From contig NZ_HE578907.1 in the NCBI RefSeq assembly GCF_000321005.1, positions 1,074,952 through 1,107,702 on the forward strand: DNA of 32,751 bases. Reading direction: 5' to 3'. How positions within the stretch are numbered: position 1 is the stretch's first letter; each line of letters opens with the position of its first letter. This document shows, piece after piece, positions 18,297 through 26,404 of this stretch. Under the pieces are notes generated by a model. The model worked only from the letters and a program-made list of their open reading frames with translations. It made no database searches and was not told where the DNA came from. This stretch comes from Anaerococcus senegalensis JC48 (lineage in GTDB: Bacteria > Bacillota > Clostridia > Tissierellales > Peptoniphilaceae). A program made the translations under genes and the position numbers.

Positions 18297-19556
18297 ATGG
18301 CAGATACCTTAAATCCATTAAAGTCAGCACAAAGTTAAATAAAAATAGCTTGTCAAAAATTAAATTTGGATCCAGCTGTTTATGATATTTTAAAAGAACC
18401 TCAAAGATTTATAGAAATTTCTATTCCTGTAAAAATGGATGATGGATCTTTGAAAGTATTTAAAGGGTACAGGTCTGCTCACAACAATGCCCTTGGTCCT
18501 TGTAAGGGTGGAGTTAGATTTCATCAAAATGTAAATATAGAAGAGGTTAAGGCTCTATCAACTTGGATGAGTTTAAAAGCAGGTCTTTTAGAATTCCTTA
18601 TGGCGGAGGAAAAGGTGGAATTTCCGTTGATCCAAAAAAATTATCTGAAAGAGAAATAGAATCTTTATCTCGTGGATATATTAGAGGTCTTCATAAATAT
18701 TTGGGAGAAAGAATTGATATTCCTGCACCAGATGTAAACACAAATGGAAAAATAATGTCATATTTTACAGACGAATGTATAAAATTAAATGGATATAGAC
18801 AAGATGTTGGAACTTTTACTGGAAAACCATTAATTCTTGGAGGAAGCCTTGGTAGAGATGAAACTACGGGTTTTGGAGTAGTAATTACTACAAAATATGT
18901 AGCTAAAAAAATAAGACTTGATTTAAAAAATTCTGAAATTAGTCTTCAAGGTTTTGGAAATGTAGGAAGCTATACTTTAAAATATTTGATAAAAGAAGGA
19001 GCAAAAGATAAATATCTTTCAATTAGAGATGAAAGTGAAAAATGTAGACGCTCTGCCCTTTACTCAGAAAATGGATTTGATTATGAATCTTTAAAAAAAT
19101 ATAGAGAAGAACATAAAACTCTTGCAGGATATCCTGATGCTAAAAAAATATCTGATGAATCGTTTTGGAATACAAAATTTGATATATTAATTCCAGCAGC
19201 TCTTGAAAATATTATTACTGAAGAAATAGCTAAAAATTTAGATGTAAAATTAATAGCAGAAGGTGCTAATGGACCTACGGCTGATAAAATTCTTAAAGAA
19301 AAAAATGTAGAAGTTATAGCCGATATTTTGGCAAATTCTGGTGTAGTTTTGGTTTCATACTATGAATGGATTCAAAATCAATATGGCAATTATTGGTCAA
19401 AAGATGAAGTTCAAGAAAAACAAGTTAAGGATATGAAAAAAGCCCTTGATGGAATTTATCAAATAAAAGAAGAATACAAGACTGACTTAAGGGAAGCTTC
19501 ATATGTTTGCAATAAAAAGAATTGCTCAAGCAATGAAACTTAGAGGATGGTATTAA
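18297..19556 (+). pseudogene. gdhA: glutamate dehydrogenase pseudogene (three lesions)
   Basis: Glu/Leu/Phe/Val dehydrogenase (glutamate + NAD(P) to 2-oxoglutarate + ammonia), about 420 codons in total. A good ribosome site (AAGGAG) precedes ATG 18297. The frame MADTLNPLKSAQS then meets TAA at 18336-18338 where Gln is expected (SAQ-Q-IKIAC). It continues well (GPCKGGVRFH) to about 18588, where one G is missing in LLGIPYGGGKGG. The next frame carries PYGGGKGG, APDVNTNG, LQGFGNVGSYT and SYYEWIQNQYGNYW. Near 19502 two nt are missing (TATATG reads TATG). Beyond this a third frame gives the normal end FAIKRIAQAMKLRGWY and stop at 19554-19556. Substrate and NAD motifs are otherwise well kept, so inactivation looks recent. 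Read errors are unlikely to strike only this gene three times. Confidence 0.88.
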
Positions 19557-19557
19557 A

Positions 19558-19580
19558 AAAATCGGGAATTTTTCCCGATT
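19558..19580 (+). terminator. gdhA terminator, T-run truncated at the transposon edge
   Basis: Stem ATCGGGAA/TTCCCGAT after the gdhA stop. The expected T-run is cut to CCCGATT and then runs straight into CCCCATTGGGG of the mobile element. The equivalent hairpin on the far side of the element (20513-20534) retains its full T-run. Confidence 0.6.
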
Positions 19581-20486
19581 CCCCATTGGGGACGCTCAAC
19601 TTTGGCACTTTTATTTAATTATTAATTTTGTTATTATTTTTACAAATTTCTCCTAGATACTTTTAATTTTTCTCCTACAAATCTTTTGCTAAAACCTAGA
19701 TCTACTAATTTTTTTGCATACTCAATTAATTCTTCTCCTTTCAAATTTTTTGTTTTTATGTATTTCATAATATAATTTTGAGCAAAAATTATATCCTCTT
19801 TTGTATCCATTTCTATAGAAAAAAATCTTTCTTTGTGAAAATCATAAAAGTTTTCTTGATTTTTAAAATTCTCTCTAACTTTATCTACAAATTCCTTCTC
19901 TATTGAATAATTAATATTTCTTATAAAAAAATTCTTGTATGAAGTAAATTCATACCTACCAAGATCATTTTCAATGCCTGCAAAAACTGGATTATTATGA
20001 ATGTATCTTAGGACTTCAAATAATTGCTTATATGATTTTATCTCTACAGACTTATACCTATTTTGAAATAAGTGACCATTTCTATCATTTATATAATTAT
20101 AAAATCTTGAATATTTAACATTTATGCTCTTCATTATTTCTGATAAATCATTGATTCCCTTTACATGTACCAAAAAATGAGTGTGATTATCCATTATTGT
20201 ATAAGCATATATTTTCCAATCATATTTTTCATCAAAATATAAATTTAGAATCGTTTCTTTGTAAGATTTTCTTGAGAAAATTTTTTCATGATTTATTCCT
20301 TTTGTCATTATATGAAAAATATTTCCATTTTGCATTTTTCTAGCTAAACGAGCCATAGCCTTCTCCTAAAATTTAAGATATGAATTTTATAAGATTTTTA
20401 TTTATATACCCAAAGCTTTAAATTGTTATAATATATTTAAAATATTTTAATAAATAAGTGTTCCAATAGTGAACGTCCCCAATGGG
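19581..20486. mobile_element. Y1 (RAYT-type) transposase element with imperfect terminal inverted repeats
   Basis: The left end, CCCCATTGGGGACG (19581-19594) followed by CTCAACTTTGGCAC, is matched in inverse on the right by CGTCCCCAATGGG (20474-20486), preceded by an inverse of a TTCACTATTGGAACAC-like stretch. This gives about 27 nt of imperfect terminal inverted repeats. One transposase gene lies inside on the minus strand. The boundaries coincide with the gdhA terminator on the left and with a second gdhA-like 3' tail on the right. Confidence 0.65.
19640..20356 (-). CDS. REP-associated tyrosine (Y1/HUH) transposase
   Basis: 238-aa single-strand DNA transposase of the IS200-like/RAYT family. 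It begins with the family's N-terminal pattern (MARLARK...IFHIMTKGINHEKIF). The HUH metal-binding motif is H58-T-H60 in MDNHTHFLVH. A Tyr in KYSRFYNYIN (about 81-90) is the likely nucleophile, followed by the conserved GHLFQNRYKS. The C-terminus ends in a short helix-turn-helix-like segment (LGFSKRFVGEKLKVS). Length is within the normal range and all catalytic motifs are present, so it may be functional. Such proteins in other bacteria mobilise REP hairpins; whether this one acts on either repeat family here is unknown. Confidence 0.9.
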   Translation of the reverse strand: MARLARKMQNGNIFHIMTKGINHEKIFSRKSYKETILNLYFDEKYDWKIYAYTIMDNHTHFLVHVKGINDLSEIMKSINVKYSRFYNYINDRNGHLFQNRYKSVEIKSYKQLFEVLRYIHNNPVFAGIENDLGRYEFTSYKNFFIRNINYSIEKEFVDKVRENFKNQENFYDFHKERFFSIEMDTKEDIIFAQNYIMKYIKTKNLKGEELIEYAKKLVDLGFSKRFVGEKLKVSRRNL

Positions 20487-20488
20487 TG

Positions 20489-20510
20489 TGAAACTTCGTG
20501 GTTGATATTA
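20489..20510 (+). pseudogene. 3' tail remnant of a second, diverged gdhA
   Basis: TGAAACTT plus the next 26 nt match the end of the gdhA pseudogene (19533-19566) at 30 of 34 positions. The codons read K-L-R-G-stop-Y-stop against K-L-R-G-W-Y-stop. Arg is CGT instead of AGA and Gly is GGT instead of GGA (synonymous), and Trp TGG has become TGA. Silent changes indicate a diverged paralogous or allelic copy rather than a simple target-site duplication. Homology begins right at the right edge of the transposase element. Confidence 0.6.
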
Positions 20511-20534
20511 AAAAAATCGGGATATACCCGATTT
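20511..20534. terminator. bidirectional terminator (DUF1002 gene / gdhA remnant)
   Basis: AAAAAATCGGG, loop ATATA, CCCGATTTTTT. It is symmetric, with A-run and T-run, and ends just before the stop of the convergent DUF1002 gene. Confidence 0.8.
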
Positions 20535-20535
20535 T

Positions 20536-21516
20536 TTAGTTACTTGCGTTATCATTATTTGAATTTGTAAATGATGAGAATAAGTCTTTAAAAAATTGAA
20601 ATATTTTATCCCAAAGACCTGACTCTTTTACATCATTTCCAACTTTATTTATATCATCTTTATTATCTTCGTAGAATTTTTTACCTTTTTCTGTAAGATT
20701 TCCTGCGAATTTTTTTAGGTTTTCTTCTACATTTTTGCTATCTATTGCAGGACTTTCTTGGTATTTTTCAAAATAATTTACAAGAATTTGTATATTATTA
20801 TTTGAAAGTATATCCCCCATATTTACATTTTTCAAAGCATCTTGAATAAATACTTGGATTTTACCACTATCTGCAGGCTTTCCATTTTGATCTTTGTACT
20901 CTTTTAGATTTTGTTTTACTTCAGCAACAGCTTGGTCTAATTTGTCCTTATCAAAAGATCCATTTCCTTCATTTTCATCACTAATTTTTTTCAAAGTTCC
21001 AAGTTCTTCTTGGGCAGTTTGTGTACTTTGTGTATCAACTTTTTCACCAGTCATTTCAAATGCTTTATAAACTCCAACTAGAGCTGATTCTCCAGTAACT
21101 TTTGTTGGACTTGCTACTTTTATTTCTGCATCACTAATTCCTGAAGTTATGGCTGCATTTGTGTATTGACTTTCTGTAATTGAAGTAATATTTTCAGGTG
21201 TTAAAATATCTACCTTAATTCCACTTCTTTTTGGAAGTTTTTTTACTGAAACTGATGAAATCATATCATAGTCATTTGCCCTGTATCCTAGATATTTTTC
21301 ACAATCAGCTCCATTTACACTTGCCATATTTATATCATCTGAAAGTTCTAATTTATTTTTTACTTGATCAATTTGATTTTGATTTAATCCAATACCATAC
21401 ATGAAAGATTGTTTATCTGAATCAAAATTATCATTAGCTTTTGAAATTTGTGGTATTGATAGAATTATTGCAAATAATAATCCCAAAAACCACTTATTTT
21501 TAAATATTTTTTTCAT
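20536..21516 (-). CDS. secreted DUF1002-domain protein
   Basis: 326-aa exported protein. Residues 1-27 form a signal peptide (KKIFKNK, hydrophobic core, SKA-ND). The body matches the DUF1002 family: YGIGLNQNQIDQVKNKL near the start, then AAITSGISDAEIKVASP followed by VTGESALVGVYKAFE (about residues 118-150). The remainder is helical and charged, ending in a short hydrophobic/aromatic stretch (WDKIFQFFKDLFSSF) and an Asn/Ser tail. Function is not established for the family. It follows the Mrp-like gene by 17 nt (GGAG site), so the two are probably co-transcribed. Confidence 0.85.
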   Translation of the reverse strand: MKKIFKNKWFLGLLFAIILSIPQISKANDNFDSDKQSFMYGIGLNQNQIDQVKNKLELSDDINMASVNGADCEKYLGYRANDYDMISSVSVKKLPKRSGIKVDILTPENITSITESQYTNAAITSGISDAEIKVASPTKVTGESALVGVYKAFEMTGEKVDTQSTQTAQEELGTLKKISDENEGNGSFDKDKLDQAVAEVKQNLKEYKDQNGKPADSGKIQVFIQDALKNVNMGDILSNNNIQILVNYFEKYQESPAIDSKNVEENLKKFAGNLTEKGKKFYEDNKDDINKVGNDVKESGLWDKIFQFFKDLFSSFTNSNNDNASN

Positions 21517-21533
21517 AAATTCTCCATAATATT

Positions 21534-22322
21534 TTATAGATTTTCAATTTTTTCTACTAAATTATCAAGATCTTTTTCATCTATTTCTTCAATATTTCCT
21601 TGATCTATTAAACTTGTAATTTCTGGATTTATGGCAAGTTTTGAAACTGTATCAATTCCAAATTTCTCAGCAGTTTTATCTGTTGATCCTTCTCCAAAAA
21701 TTTTGTAAATATTTCCTGTATCTGGGGCTTTGAAATATGACATATTTTCAACAAGACCCAAAGTTGTTTTTCCCATCATTTTAGCCATATTTAATGATTT
21801 TTCTACAACCATTCCTACAAGATCTTGTGGAGTTGTAACTGCAACTACCCCATCTATATTTAATGATTGGAAAACTGTAAGTGGAATATCACTTGTTCCT
21901 GGAGGCATATCTATTAATAAATAATCAATTTCTCCCCAATCTACATCTGTATAAAATTGTTTTAAAACATTATTTACAATTGATGATCTCCAAACAACTG
22001 GAGCTGATTTATCTTGCAAAACTAAATTAATTGACATAATTTTAATTCCATTTTTACTTTCTGGCGCGATTAATGTACCATCTTCAAGACTTCTTACACT
22101 ATCTTTTATTCCAAAAGCTTGTGGAATTGATGGACCTGTAATATCTGCATCTAAAATTGCAACTTTATTTCCTTTTTTTGCAAGTTTTGCTGCAAGCATA
22201 CTTGTTACAGAAGATTTTCCAACTCCCCCTTTTCCAGACATTACTGCTATAGTTTTTTTAATTTTTGAACCTTCTTTAGGTTTTATAATAAATTTATCAA
22301 AATTCATTTTATTTTCTGTCAT
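21534..22322 (-). CDS. Mrp/NBP35-family P-loop ATPase without the usual CxxC
   Basis: 262-aa ParA/MinD-like ATPase of the Mrp (ApbC) group, which carries and transfers iron-sulfur clusters. Deviant Walker A is GKGGVGKSS (about residues 31-39). Also present are LDADITGPSIPQAFG, Walker B-like YLLIDMPPGTSD, and VENMSYF near residue 192. In typical members the last motif is followed by CPDC, the cluster-binding pair; here it reads APDT, so both cysteines are gone. The protein may be a carrier that has lost cluster binding, or a paralogue with another role. AAGGAG precedes the ATG. It is first in a two-gene unit with the DUF1002 gene. Confidence 0.85.
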   Translation of the reverse strand: MTENKMNFDKFIIKPKEGSKIKKTIAVMSGKGGVGKSSVTSMLAAKLAKKGNKVAILDADITGPSIPQAFGIKDSVRSLEDGTLIAPESKNGIKIMSINLVLQDKSAPVVWRSSIVNNVLKQFYTDVDWGEIDYLLIDMPPGTSDIPLTVFQSLNIDGVVAVTTPQDLVGMVVEKSLNMAKMMGKTTLGLVENMSYFKAPDTGNIYKIFGEGSTDKTAEKFGIDTVSKLAINPEITSLIDQGNIEEIDEKDLDNLVEKIENL

Positions 22323-22494
22323 TTAAAACTCCTTTCAAGTCTTCTAATAAATATATTATATTATATTTTTAGTATTTTTCTATTTATTAAATTTTATTTT
22401 TCAGGCCTATCTTATATTTAAATTGTGTAATAAAAAAGTTTATTAATTTATAAACAAAAATAATATTTTTTCATTTAAAAATATAAATATTTAT

Positions 22495-22523
22495 TTGACA
22501 AATGTAATTTAAGGATGTATTAT
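22495..22523 (+). promoter_or_regulatory. promoter of the T-box transporter operon
   Basis: Consensus TTGACA at 22495-22500, a 17-nt spacer, TATTAT at 22518-22523. The start would be near 22530, just ahead of T-box Stem I. Confidence 0.8.
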
Positions 22524-22544
22524 TAGCTTAAGATTAAATATAAA

Positions 22545-22826
22545 AACTTTGAAAAGAAGAGTAGCTAATAAATTATAAGCACAGAGAATCTTTGGATGGT
22601 GAAAAAAGATCTTATAATCTTAGTGAATAAAGACTTAGAGTTGTATCGAGGATATTTTGATTCGATATCGTGATTTGCACGTTATAGCAAAGGGGTATAA
22701 TTTTGTACTTTCTTATTGGATCCTTTGAAAGTATATTTTGTACTTAATAAGGATATTTTTGTGAAAAAATATTAAATTTGGGTGGTAACACGGTCTTCGT
22801 CCCTTGAGGGATGAGGACCGTTTTTA
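22545..22826 (+). promoter_or_regulatory. T-box riboswitch, Lys (AAA) specifier
   Basis: Leader that reads tRNA charging. Stem I shows the loop-E pair AGTA (about 22560-22563) and GAA (22625-22627). In characterised T-boxes the codon follows GAA by one base. Here that is GAA-T-AAA-G, giving AAA (Lys) at 22629-22631 followed by the usual purine. The distal part (AGAGAATC, GGATGGTG) and the paired TTATAAG/CTTATAA are canonical. The antiterminator core GGGTGGTAACACGG is at 22780-22793; its TGGT would pair with an ACCA tRNA end, fitting discriminator A of tRNA-Lys. A 14-bp terminator (22790-22823) with T-run competes with it. Uncharged tRNA-Lys should turn on the downstream transporter. Confidence 0.88.
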
Positions 22827-22871
22827 TATTTAATTCTTAACTTATAATGAAGAAAAATTTTGGAGGAAAAA

Positions 22872-24434
22872 ATGAAAAAATTATTTAAGTTTCTTATGGC
22901 TATTGTTATTACCTTTGTTTTTACAATGGAAATTTCACATGCTGATGAGGACACATTTAAGGTTGGAATGGAAGTAAATTATGCACCTTTTAACTTTTCA
23001 CAAGTTGATGATTCTAATGGTGCTGTTGAGATAAAAAATTCTAAGGGCGAGTATGCAAATGGATATGATGTTCAAATTGCAAAAAAAATTGCCGATAGAC
23101 TAGGAAAAAAATTAGAAATTTATAAGACTGAGTGGGACGGACTTCCTCCAGCTCTTACTAGTGGAAAAATTGATGCAATTATTGCAGGTATGAGCCCTAC
23201 TGCCGAAAGAAAAAAAGAAATTGATTTTACAAATTCTTATTATGTATCAGATTTGGTTGTAGTTTTGAAAAAAGATTCTCCTTTTGCTAAGGCAAAATCT
23301 TTAAAAGATTTTAAAAATGCAAAACTTACAGGTCAGTTAAATACATTTCATTACACAGTACTTGATCAAATTGATGGACTTAATAAACAAGCTGCTATGG
23401 AATCATTCCCTTCAATGATTTCTGCTACAAAAGCTGGAAATATTGACGGCTATGTTTCAGAAAAGCCTGGAGCAATGTCGGCAGTTTCTGCAAATAATGA
23501 CTTAAGATATGTAGAATTTGAAAAAGGCAAGGGATTTGAAACTTCATCAGAAGATACTTCAATTGCTGTAGGTCTTAGAAAAAATTCTTCTATGAAGGAT
23601 GAAATTAATAAAATCTTATCTGAAATGAATACTAAAGATCAAGATAAAATTATGGAAGAGATGGTAAAGCTATCTGAAAATGATGGAGAAAAACTTTCAT
23701 TTTTTGGACAAATGAAAGAAATTTGGAGTGAGTATTCTCCCCTATTTATAAACGGAATTTTTTCAACACTTTTCATTTCAATAATTTCAACAATAATAGG
23801 ATTTTTTATAGGACTTGTTGTTGCAGTTATTAGAAAAACAAAGATTGACAAAAATAAAAATATTGTAGGATATATCTTACAAAAAATAATAAACTTTATT
23901 CTTGCTGCCTATATTGAAATATTTAGGGGAACTCCTATGATGGTTCAAGCAATCCTAATTTTTTATGGAGCTAAACAATTTTTAGCAATTGATATGTCAA
24001 CCATGCTTGCAGCCTTTATAATTGTTTCAATTAATACTGGAGCTTATTTATCAGAAGTTGTAAGAGGCGGAATAAATTCAGTTGATAAGGGACAATTTGA
24101 AGCTTGTAAGGCTTTAGGAATGACTCACTCACAAACCATGTTTAATGTAATAATACCTCAAACTATAAAATCAATTTTACCAGCAATTGCAAATGAGTTT
24201 GTGGTAAATATAAAAGATACATCAGTATTAAATGTAATAAGCGTAACAGAATTATTCTTTGTATCAAAATCTATAGCAGGTTCAACCTATCAAATTTTCC
24301 AAACATATTTGATAACAGCTATAATTTATTTCATCCTAACATTTATAACTACAAGAATCATCTTGTTAGTTGAGAAAAAATTTAATACAAAAGAGTTCAA
24401 ACTTGAATCAGTAACAGGAGGAATTCATGCCTAG
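22872..24434 (+). CDS. amino-acid ABC transporter, fused substrate-binding and permease protein (probable lysine)
   Basis: 520-aa two-domain protein. Residues 1-27 form a signal peptide ending SHA. Residues about 30-260 are a family-3 solute-binding domain ([52 protein letters not shown]). From about 285 to 505 lies a polar-amino-acid permease with its EAA loop ([21 protein letters not shown]). The binding domain would be held at the outer membrane face by the fusion. Lysine is inferred from the T-box codon and from general resemblance to lysine-type binding proteins. ATG 22872 follows GGAGG; an upstream TTG in frame would overlap that site. The next gene overlaps by 8 nt. Confidence 0.9.
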   Translation: MKKLFKFLMAIVITFVFTMEISHADEDTFKVGMEVNYAPFNFSQVDDSNGAVEIKNSKGEYANGYDVQIAKKIADRLGKKLEIYKTEWDGLPPALTSGKIDAIIAGMSPTAERKKEIDFTNSYYVSDLVVVLKKDSPFAKAKSLKDFKNAKLTGQLNTFHYTVLDQIDGLNKQAAMESFPSMISATKAGNIDGYVSEKPGAMSAVSANNDLRYVEFEKGKGFETSSEDTSIAVGLRKNSSMKDEINKILSEMNTKDQDKIMEEMVKLSENDGEKLSFFGQMKEIWSEYSPLFINGIFSTLFISIISTIIGFFIGLVVAVIRKTKIDKNKNIVGYILQKIINFILAAYIEIFRGTPMMVQAILIFYGAKQFLAIDMSTMLAAFIIVSINTGAYLSEVVRGGINSVDKGQFEACKALGMTHSQTMFNVIIPQTIKSILPAIANEFVVNIKDTSVLNVISVTELFFVSKSIAGSTYQIFQTYLITAIIYFILTFITTRIILLVEKKFNTKEFKLESVTGGIHA

Positions 24435-25161
24435 TATAATTAAGGTTAATAATTTAGAAAAAAAATTTGGACAAAATTTAGTTTTAAAAGACATAAACAT
24501 GGAAGTAGAAAAAGGTGAAGTAGTGACAATAATTGGATCTTCAGGATCTGGAAAATCTACCCTATTAAGATGTTTAAATCTTTTAGAAGAACCTACAAGT
24601 GGAGAAATTTTATATGAAAATGAAAATATTTTAGAAAAAAAATTCGACCTTAGAGCTTATAGAACAAAAGTCGGCATGGTTTTTCAAAATTTTAATTTAT
24701 TTGAAAATAAAACAGTATTACAAAATTGCACCCTAAGCCAAGAAAAAGTTTTAAAAATTTCAAAAAATGAGGCTCAAGAAAAGGCAAACAAATATCTTAA
24801 ACTAGTAGGCATGGACCAATATATAAATGCAAAACCATCACAAATTTCCGGTGGACAAAAACAAAGAGTTGCAATAGCAAGAGCCCTTTGTATGGATCCA
24901 GAAGTTTTATTATTTGATGAACCAACAAGCGCTCTTGATCCTGAAATGGTTGGAGAAGTTTTGGAAGTTATGACAAAACTAGCTAAAGAGGGAATCACAA
25001 TGATAGTTGTAACTCACGAAATGGATTTTGCAAGAGAAGTTTCAACTAGGGTTTTATTTATGAATGAAGGAATAATTTTAGAAAACGGATCTCCAGAAGA
25101 AATTTTTACAAATCCAAAAAATCAAAGGACCAAAGATTTCTTAAAAAGATATATGGGATAA
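24427..25161 (+). CDS. amino-acid ABC transporter ATP-binding protein (GlnQ-like)
   Basis: 244-aa cytoplasmic ATPase. Walker [13 protein letters not shown] is at about residues 38-49, Q-loop [11 protein letters not shown] near 84, signature [15 protein letters not shown] near 139, Walker [14 protein letters not shown] near 160, switch His in VVTHEMDFA near 195. It matches the polar amino acid (GlnQ/HisP) subfamily. Its gene overlaps the permease gene by 8 nt and it completes a two-polypeptide transporter controlled by the Lys T-box. A terminator follows at once. Confidence 0.95.
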   Translation: MPSIIKVNNLEKKFGQNLVLKDINMEVEKGEVVTIIGSSGSGKSTLLRCLNLLEEPTSGEILYENENILEKKFDLRAYRTKVGMVFQNFNLFENKTVLQNCTLSQEKVLKISKNEAQEKANKYLKLVGMDQYINAKPSQISGGQKQRVAIARALCMDPEVLLFDEPTSALDPEMVGEVLEVMTKLAKEGITMIVVTHEMDFAREVSTRVLFMNEGIILENGSPEEIFTNPKNQRTKDFLKRYMG

Positions 25162-25162
25162 A

Positions 25163-25188
25163 AGCAGGATTTTTCCTGCTTTTTATTT
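25163..25188 (+). terminator. intrinsic terminator of the transporter operon
   Basis: AGCAGGA, a TTT loop, TCCTGCT and five T, starting within a few nt of the stop codon. Confidence 0.88.
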
Positions 25189-25227
25189 TGTTCAAATTTA
25201 GTATAATAAAAGAAAAAAGGGGGACTT

Positions 25228-25734
25228 ATGGAAAATAAATTAGTAGAATTATTAAATAAAGAATCATCCTTTGCATACGGATTTTTATTATATGAAGATT
25301 ATGAAAAAATTTTGATAAATAACCTAGATGACCAAGGAAGATTTGATGGTTATACCCTTATTTCAAAAGACTTGGTCCAAGTAAATAAAAAATCAGATTT
25401 TTTAAAAAAATTAGAGATTTACAATGAATACTGGAAGTCAATAAGTATAGGAAAATCTGATAGCGAGTTTTTTAAAAATGAGCCTAATTTTTATAATATT
25501 ATAAAATATGCTAAAGATAATAAAAAAATAATAAATATAGGAAAAAATTTAGATTATTACGAGTTAATTTGTGGTTATGTAAAGGACATAGAGGATAATT
25601 TTGCCATAATTGATGCTGTTGATCAAAATTCAGGAGAAATTTACGATGAGTTTGAGATTGATATTAAAAATATAAATTATATAGAAGTTGAGTCTATAGA
25701 TAACATTTTGCTTGATTTTGTTAATAAACAATAA
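25228..25734 (+). CDS. hypothetical cytoplasmic protein, two similar beta-rich halves
   Basis: 168-aa acidic protein that I do not recognise. No signal peptide or membrane segment is visible. Two stretches resemble each other: FLLYEDYEKILINNLDDQGR followed by FDGYTLISKDLVQV (about residues 20-52), and a later YVKDIEDNFAIIDAVDQNSG followed by EIYDEFEIDIKNINYIEV (about 114-151). Each looks like a short Sm/SH3-like barrel repeat (inference). GGGGGA precedes the ATG and TATAAT at 25202-25207 could be its -10. It is convergent with the thiamine operon across the repeat cluster. Confidence 0.75.
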   Translation: MENKLVELLNKESSFAYGFLLYEDYEKILINNLDDQGRFDGYTLISKDLVQVNKKSDFLKKLEIYNEYWKSISIGKSDSEFFKNEPNFYNIIKYAKDNKKIINIGKNLDYYELICGYVKDIEDNFAIIDAVDQNSGEIYDEFEIDIKNINYIEVESIDNILLDFVNKQ

Positions 25735-25799
25735 GCTTGGAAATATTATTTTGTAAGTATTTCTTCGAATAATTTTAGATTTTTGACTTAATAAATAAA

Positions 25800-25838
25800 G
25801 AGATCTCTCCACTCCCTATGGTCGGTCTAGATGGGTTA
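25800..25838 (+). repeat. family-1 mini-repeat (REP-like)
   Basis: GAGATCTCTCC at 25800-25810 and TCTAGATGGGTT at the right, with only a short CCCTATGGTCGG core between. It has the two ends of family 1 without the internal hairpins. This is the first member of the alternating cluster. Confidence 0.75.
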
Positions 25839-25966
25839 TTTATTGATGTTTTTTTATTACTAAAGTTTAAATTTAATTATGCTTTATTATTTTTAGATTA
25901 TTTTCAAATTTTTATGATTAAACCTAAAATATTTTTTTCTTTAGTCATCATTTTCATAAAAAAATT

Positions 25967-25996
25967 ACCCATCTCGAGCGCAGTCGAGAGATCTCT
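25967..25996 (-). repeat. family-1 mini-repeat (REP-like), inverted
   Basis: On plus it reads ACCCATCTCGAG ... TCGAGAGATCTCTT, the inverse of the family ends. The arms CTCGA and TCGAG fold around a GCGCAG-like core. Paired head-to-head with the copy at 25800 it forms a REPIN-like unit. Confidence 0.75.
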
Positions 25997-26031
25997 TGAA
26001 TATTATTTAGCTTATAAATTTACTTATTCTT

Positions 26032-26154
26032 TGAGATCTCTCCGCTCGCTTCGCACAAAAACACGTTTATTTCACAAACTTTCCAGTGATATCTCACTTT
26101 GTTTTCGGGGTAAATATTCCAAATCAAGGAATATTTACCTAGTCGAGATGGGTT
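26032..26154 (+). repeat. family-1 structured dispersed repeat, full copy in the cluster
   Basis: Starts TGAGATCTCTCC, ends GTCGAGATGGGTT. The internal order is the same as in the other full copies: AAAACACG near 26059-26066, the small hairpin GTGA-TATC-TCAC (26086-26097) and the 12-bp hairpin with loop AAATCAA (26109-26139). The stems differ from the other copies by paired substitutions. Confidence 0.85.
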
Positions 26155-26297
26155 ATTATTGAATTTTTTTATTCCTAAAGTTTTTTGATTATTAGTGTCT
26201 TTCATTTTATATTTTATTTCGATTAAATTTTTACTTTACGATTTTAATTTTTTTAAAATTTTAATTTAAACTTTAACTTAAAAATAGATAAAAAATT

Positions 26298-26329
26298 CAC
26301 CCATCTCGAGCTATGTCGAGAGATCTCTT
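26298..26329 (-). repeat. family-1 mini-repeat (REP-like), inverted
   Basis: On plus CACCCATCTCGAG, core CTATG, TCGAGAGATCTCTT. Same ends as the copy at 25967 with a different core. Confidence 0.75.
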
Positions 26330-26361
26330 TGGTTCAACTTATCTTTAAATTTAACTCATTT

Positions 26362-26391
26362 TTGAGATTTCTTCGCAAGGTCAAGATGGGA
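26362..26391 (+). repeat. family-1 mini-repeat, degenerate
   Basis: TTGAGATTTCTTCGC and GGTCAAGATGGGA. It has the family ends with several substitutions, just before the thiE stop codon. Confidence 0.6.
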
Positions 26392-26404
26392 AATTTTTTA
26401 TATC

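Noticed and set aside
18366-19543. Two separate overlapping genes instead of one broken gdhA
   Set aside because: The two frames together give one collinear glutamate dehydrogenase, with the split falling inside the PYGGGKGG motif region; neither part would be functional alone.
25818-26162. 114-codon plus-strand frame in the thiE downstream gap
   Set aside because: It runs through two family-1 repeats and A/T-rich sequence; composition is Phe/Ile/Lys-rich junk and there is no ribosome site.
25800-26392. CRISPR array
   Set aside because: The repeats alternate in orientation, vary in length, have no uniform spacers and no cas genes nearby.
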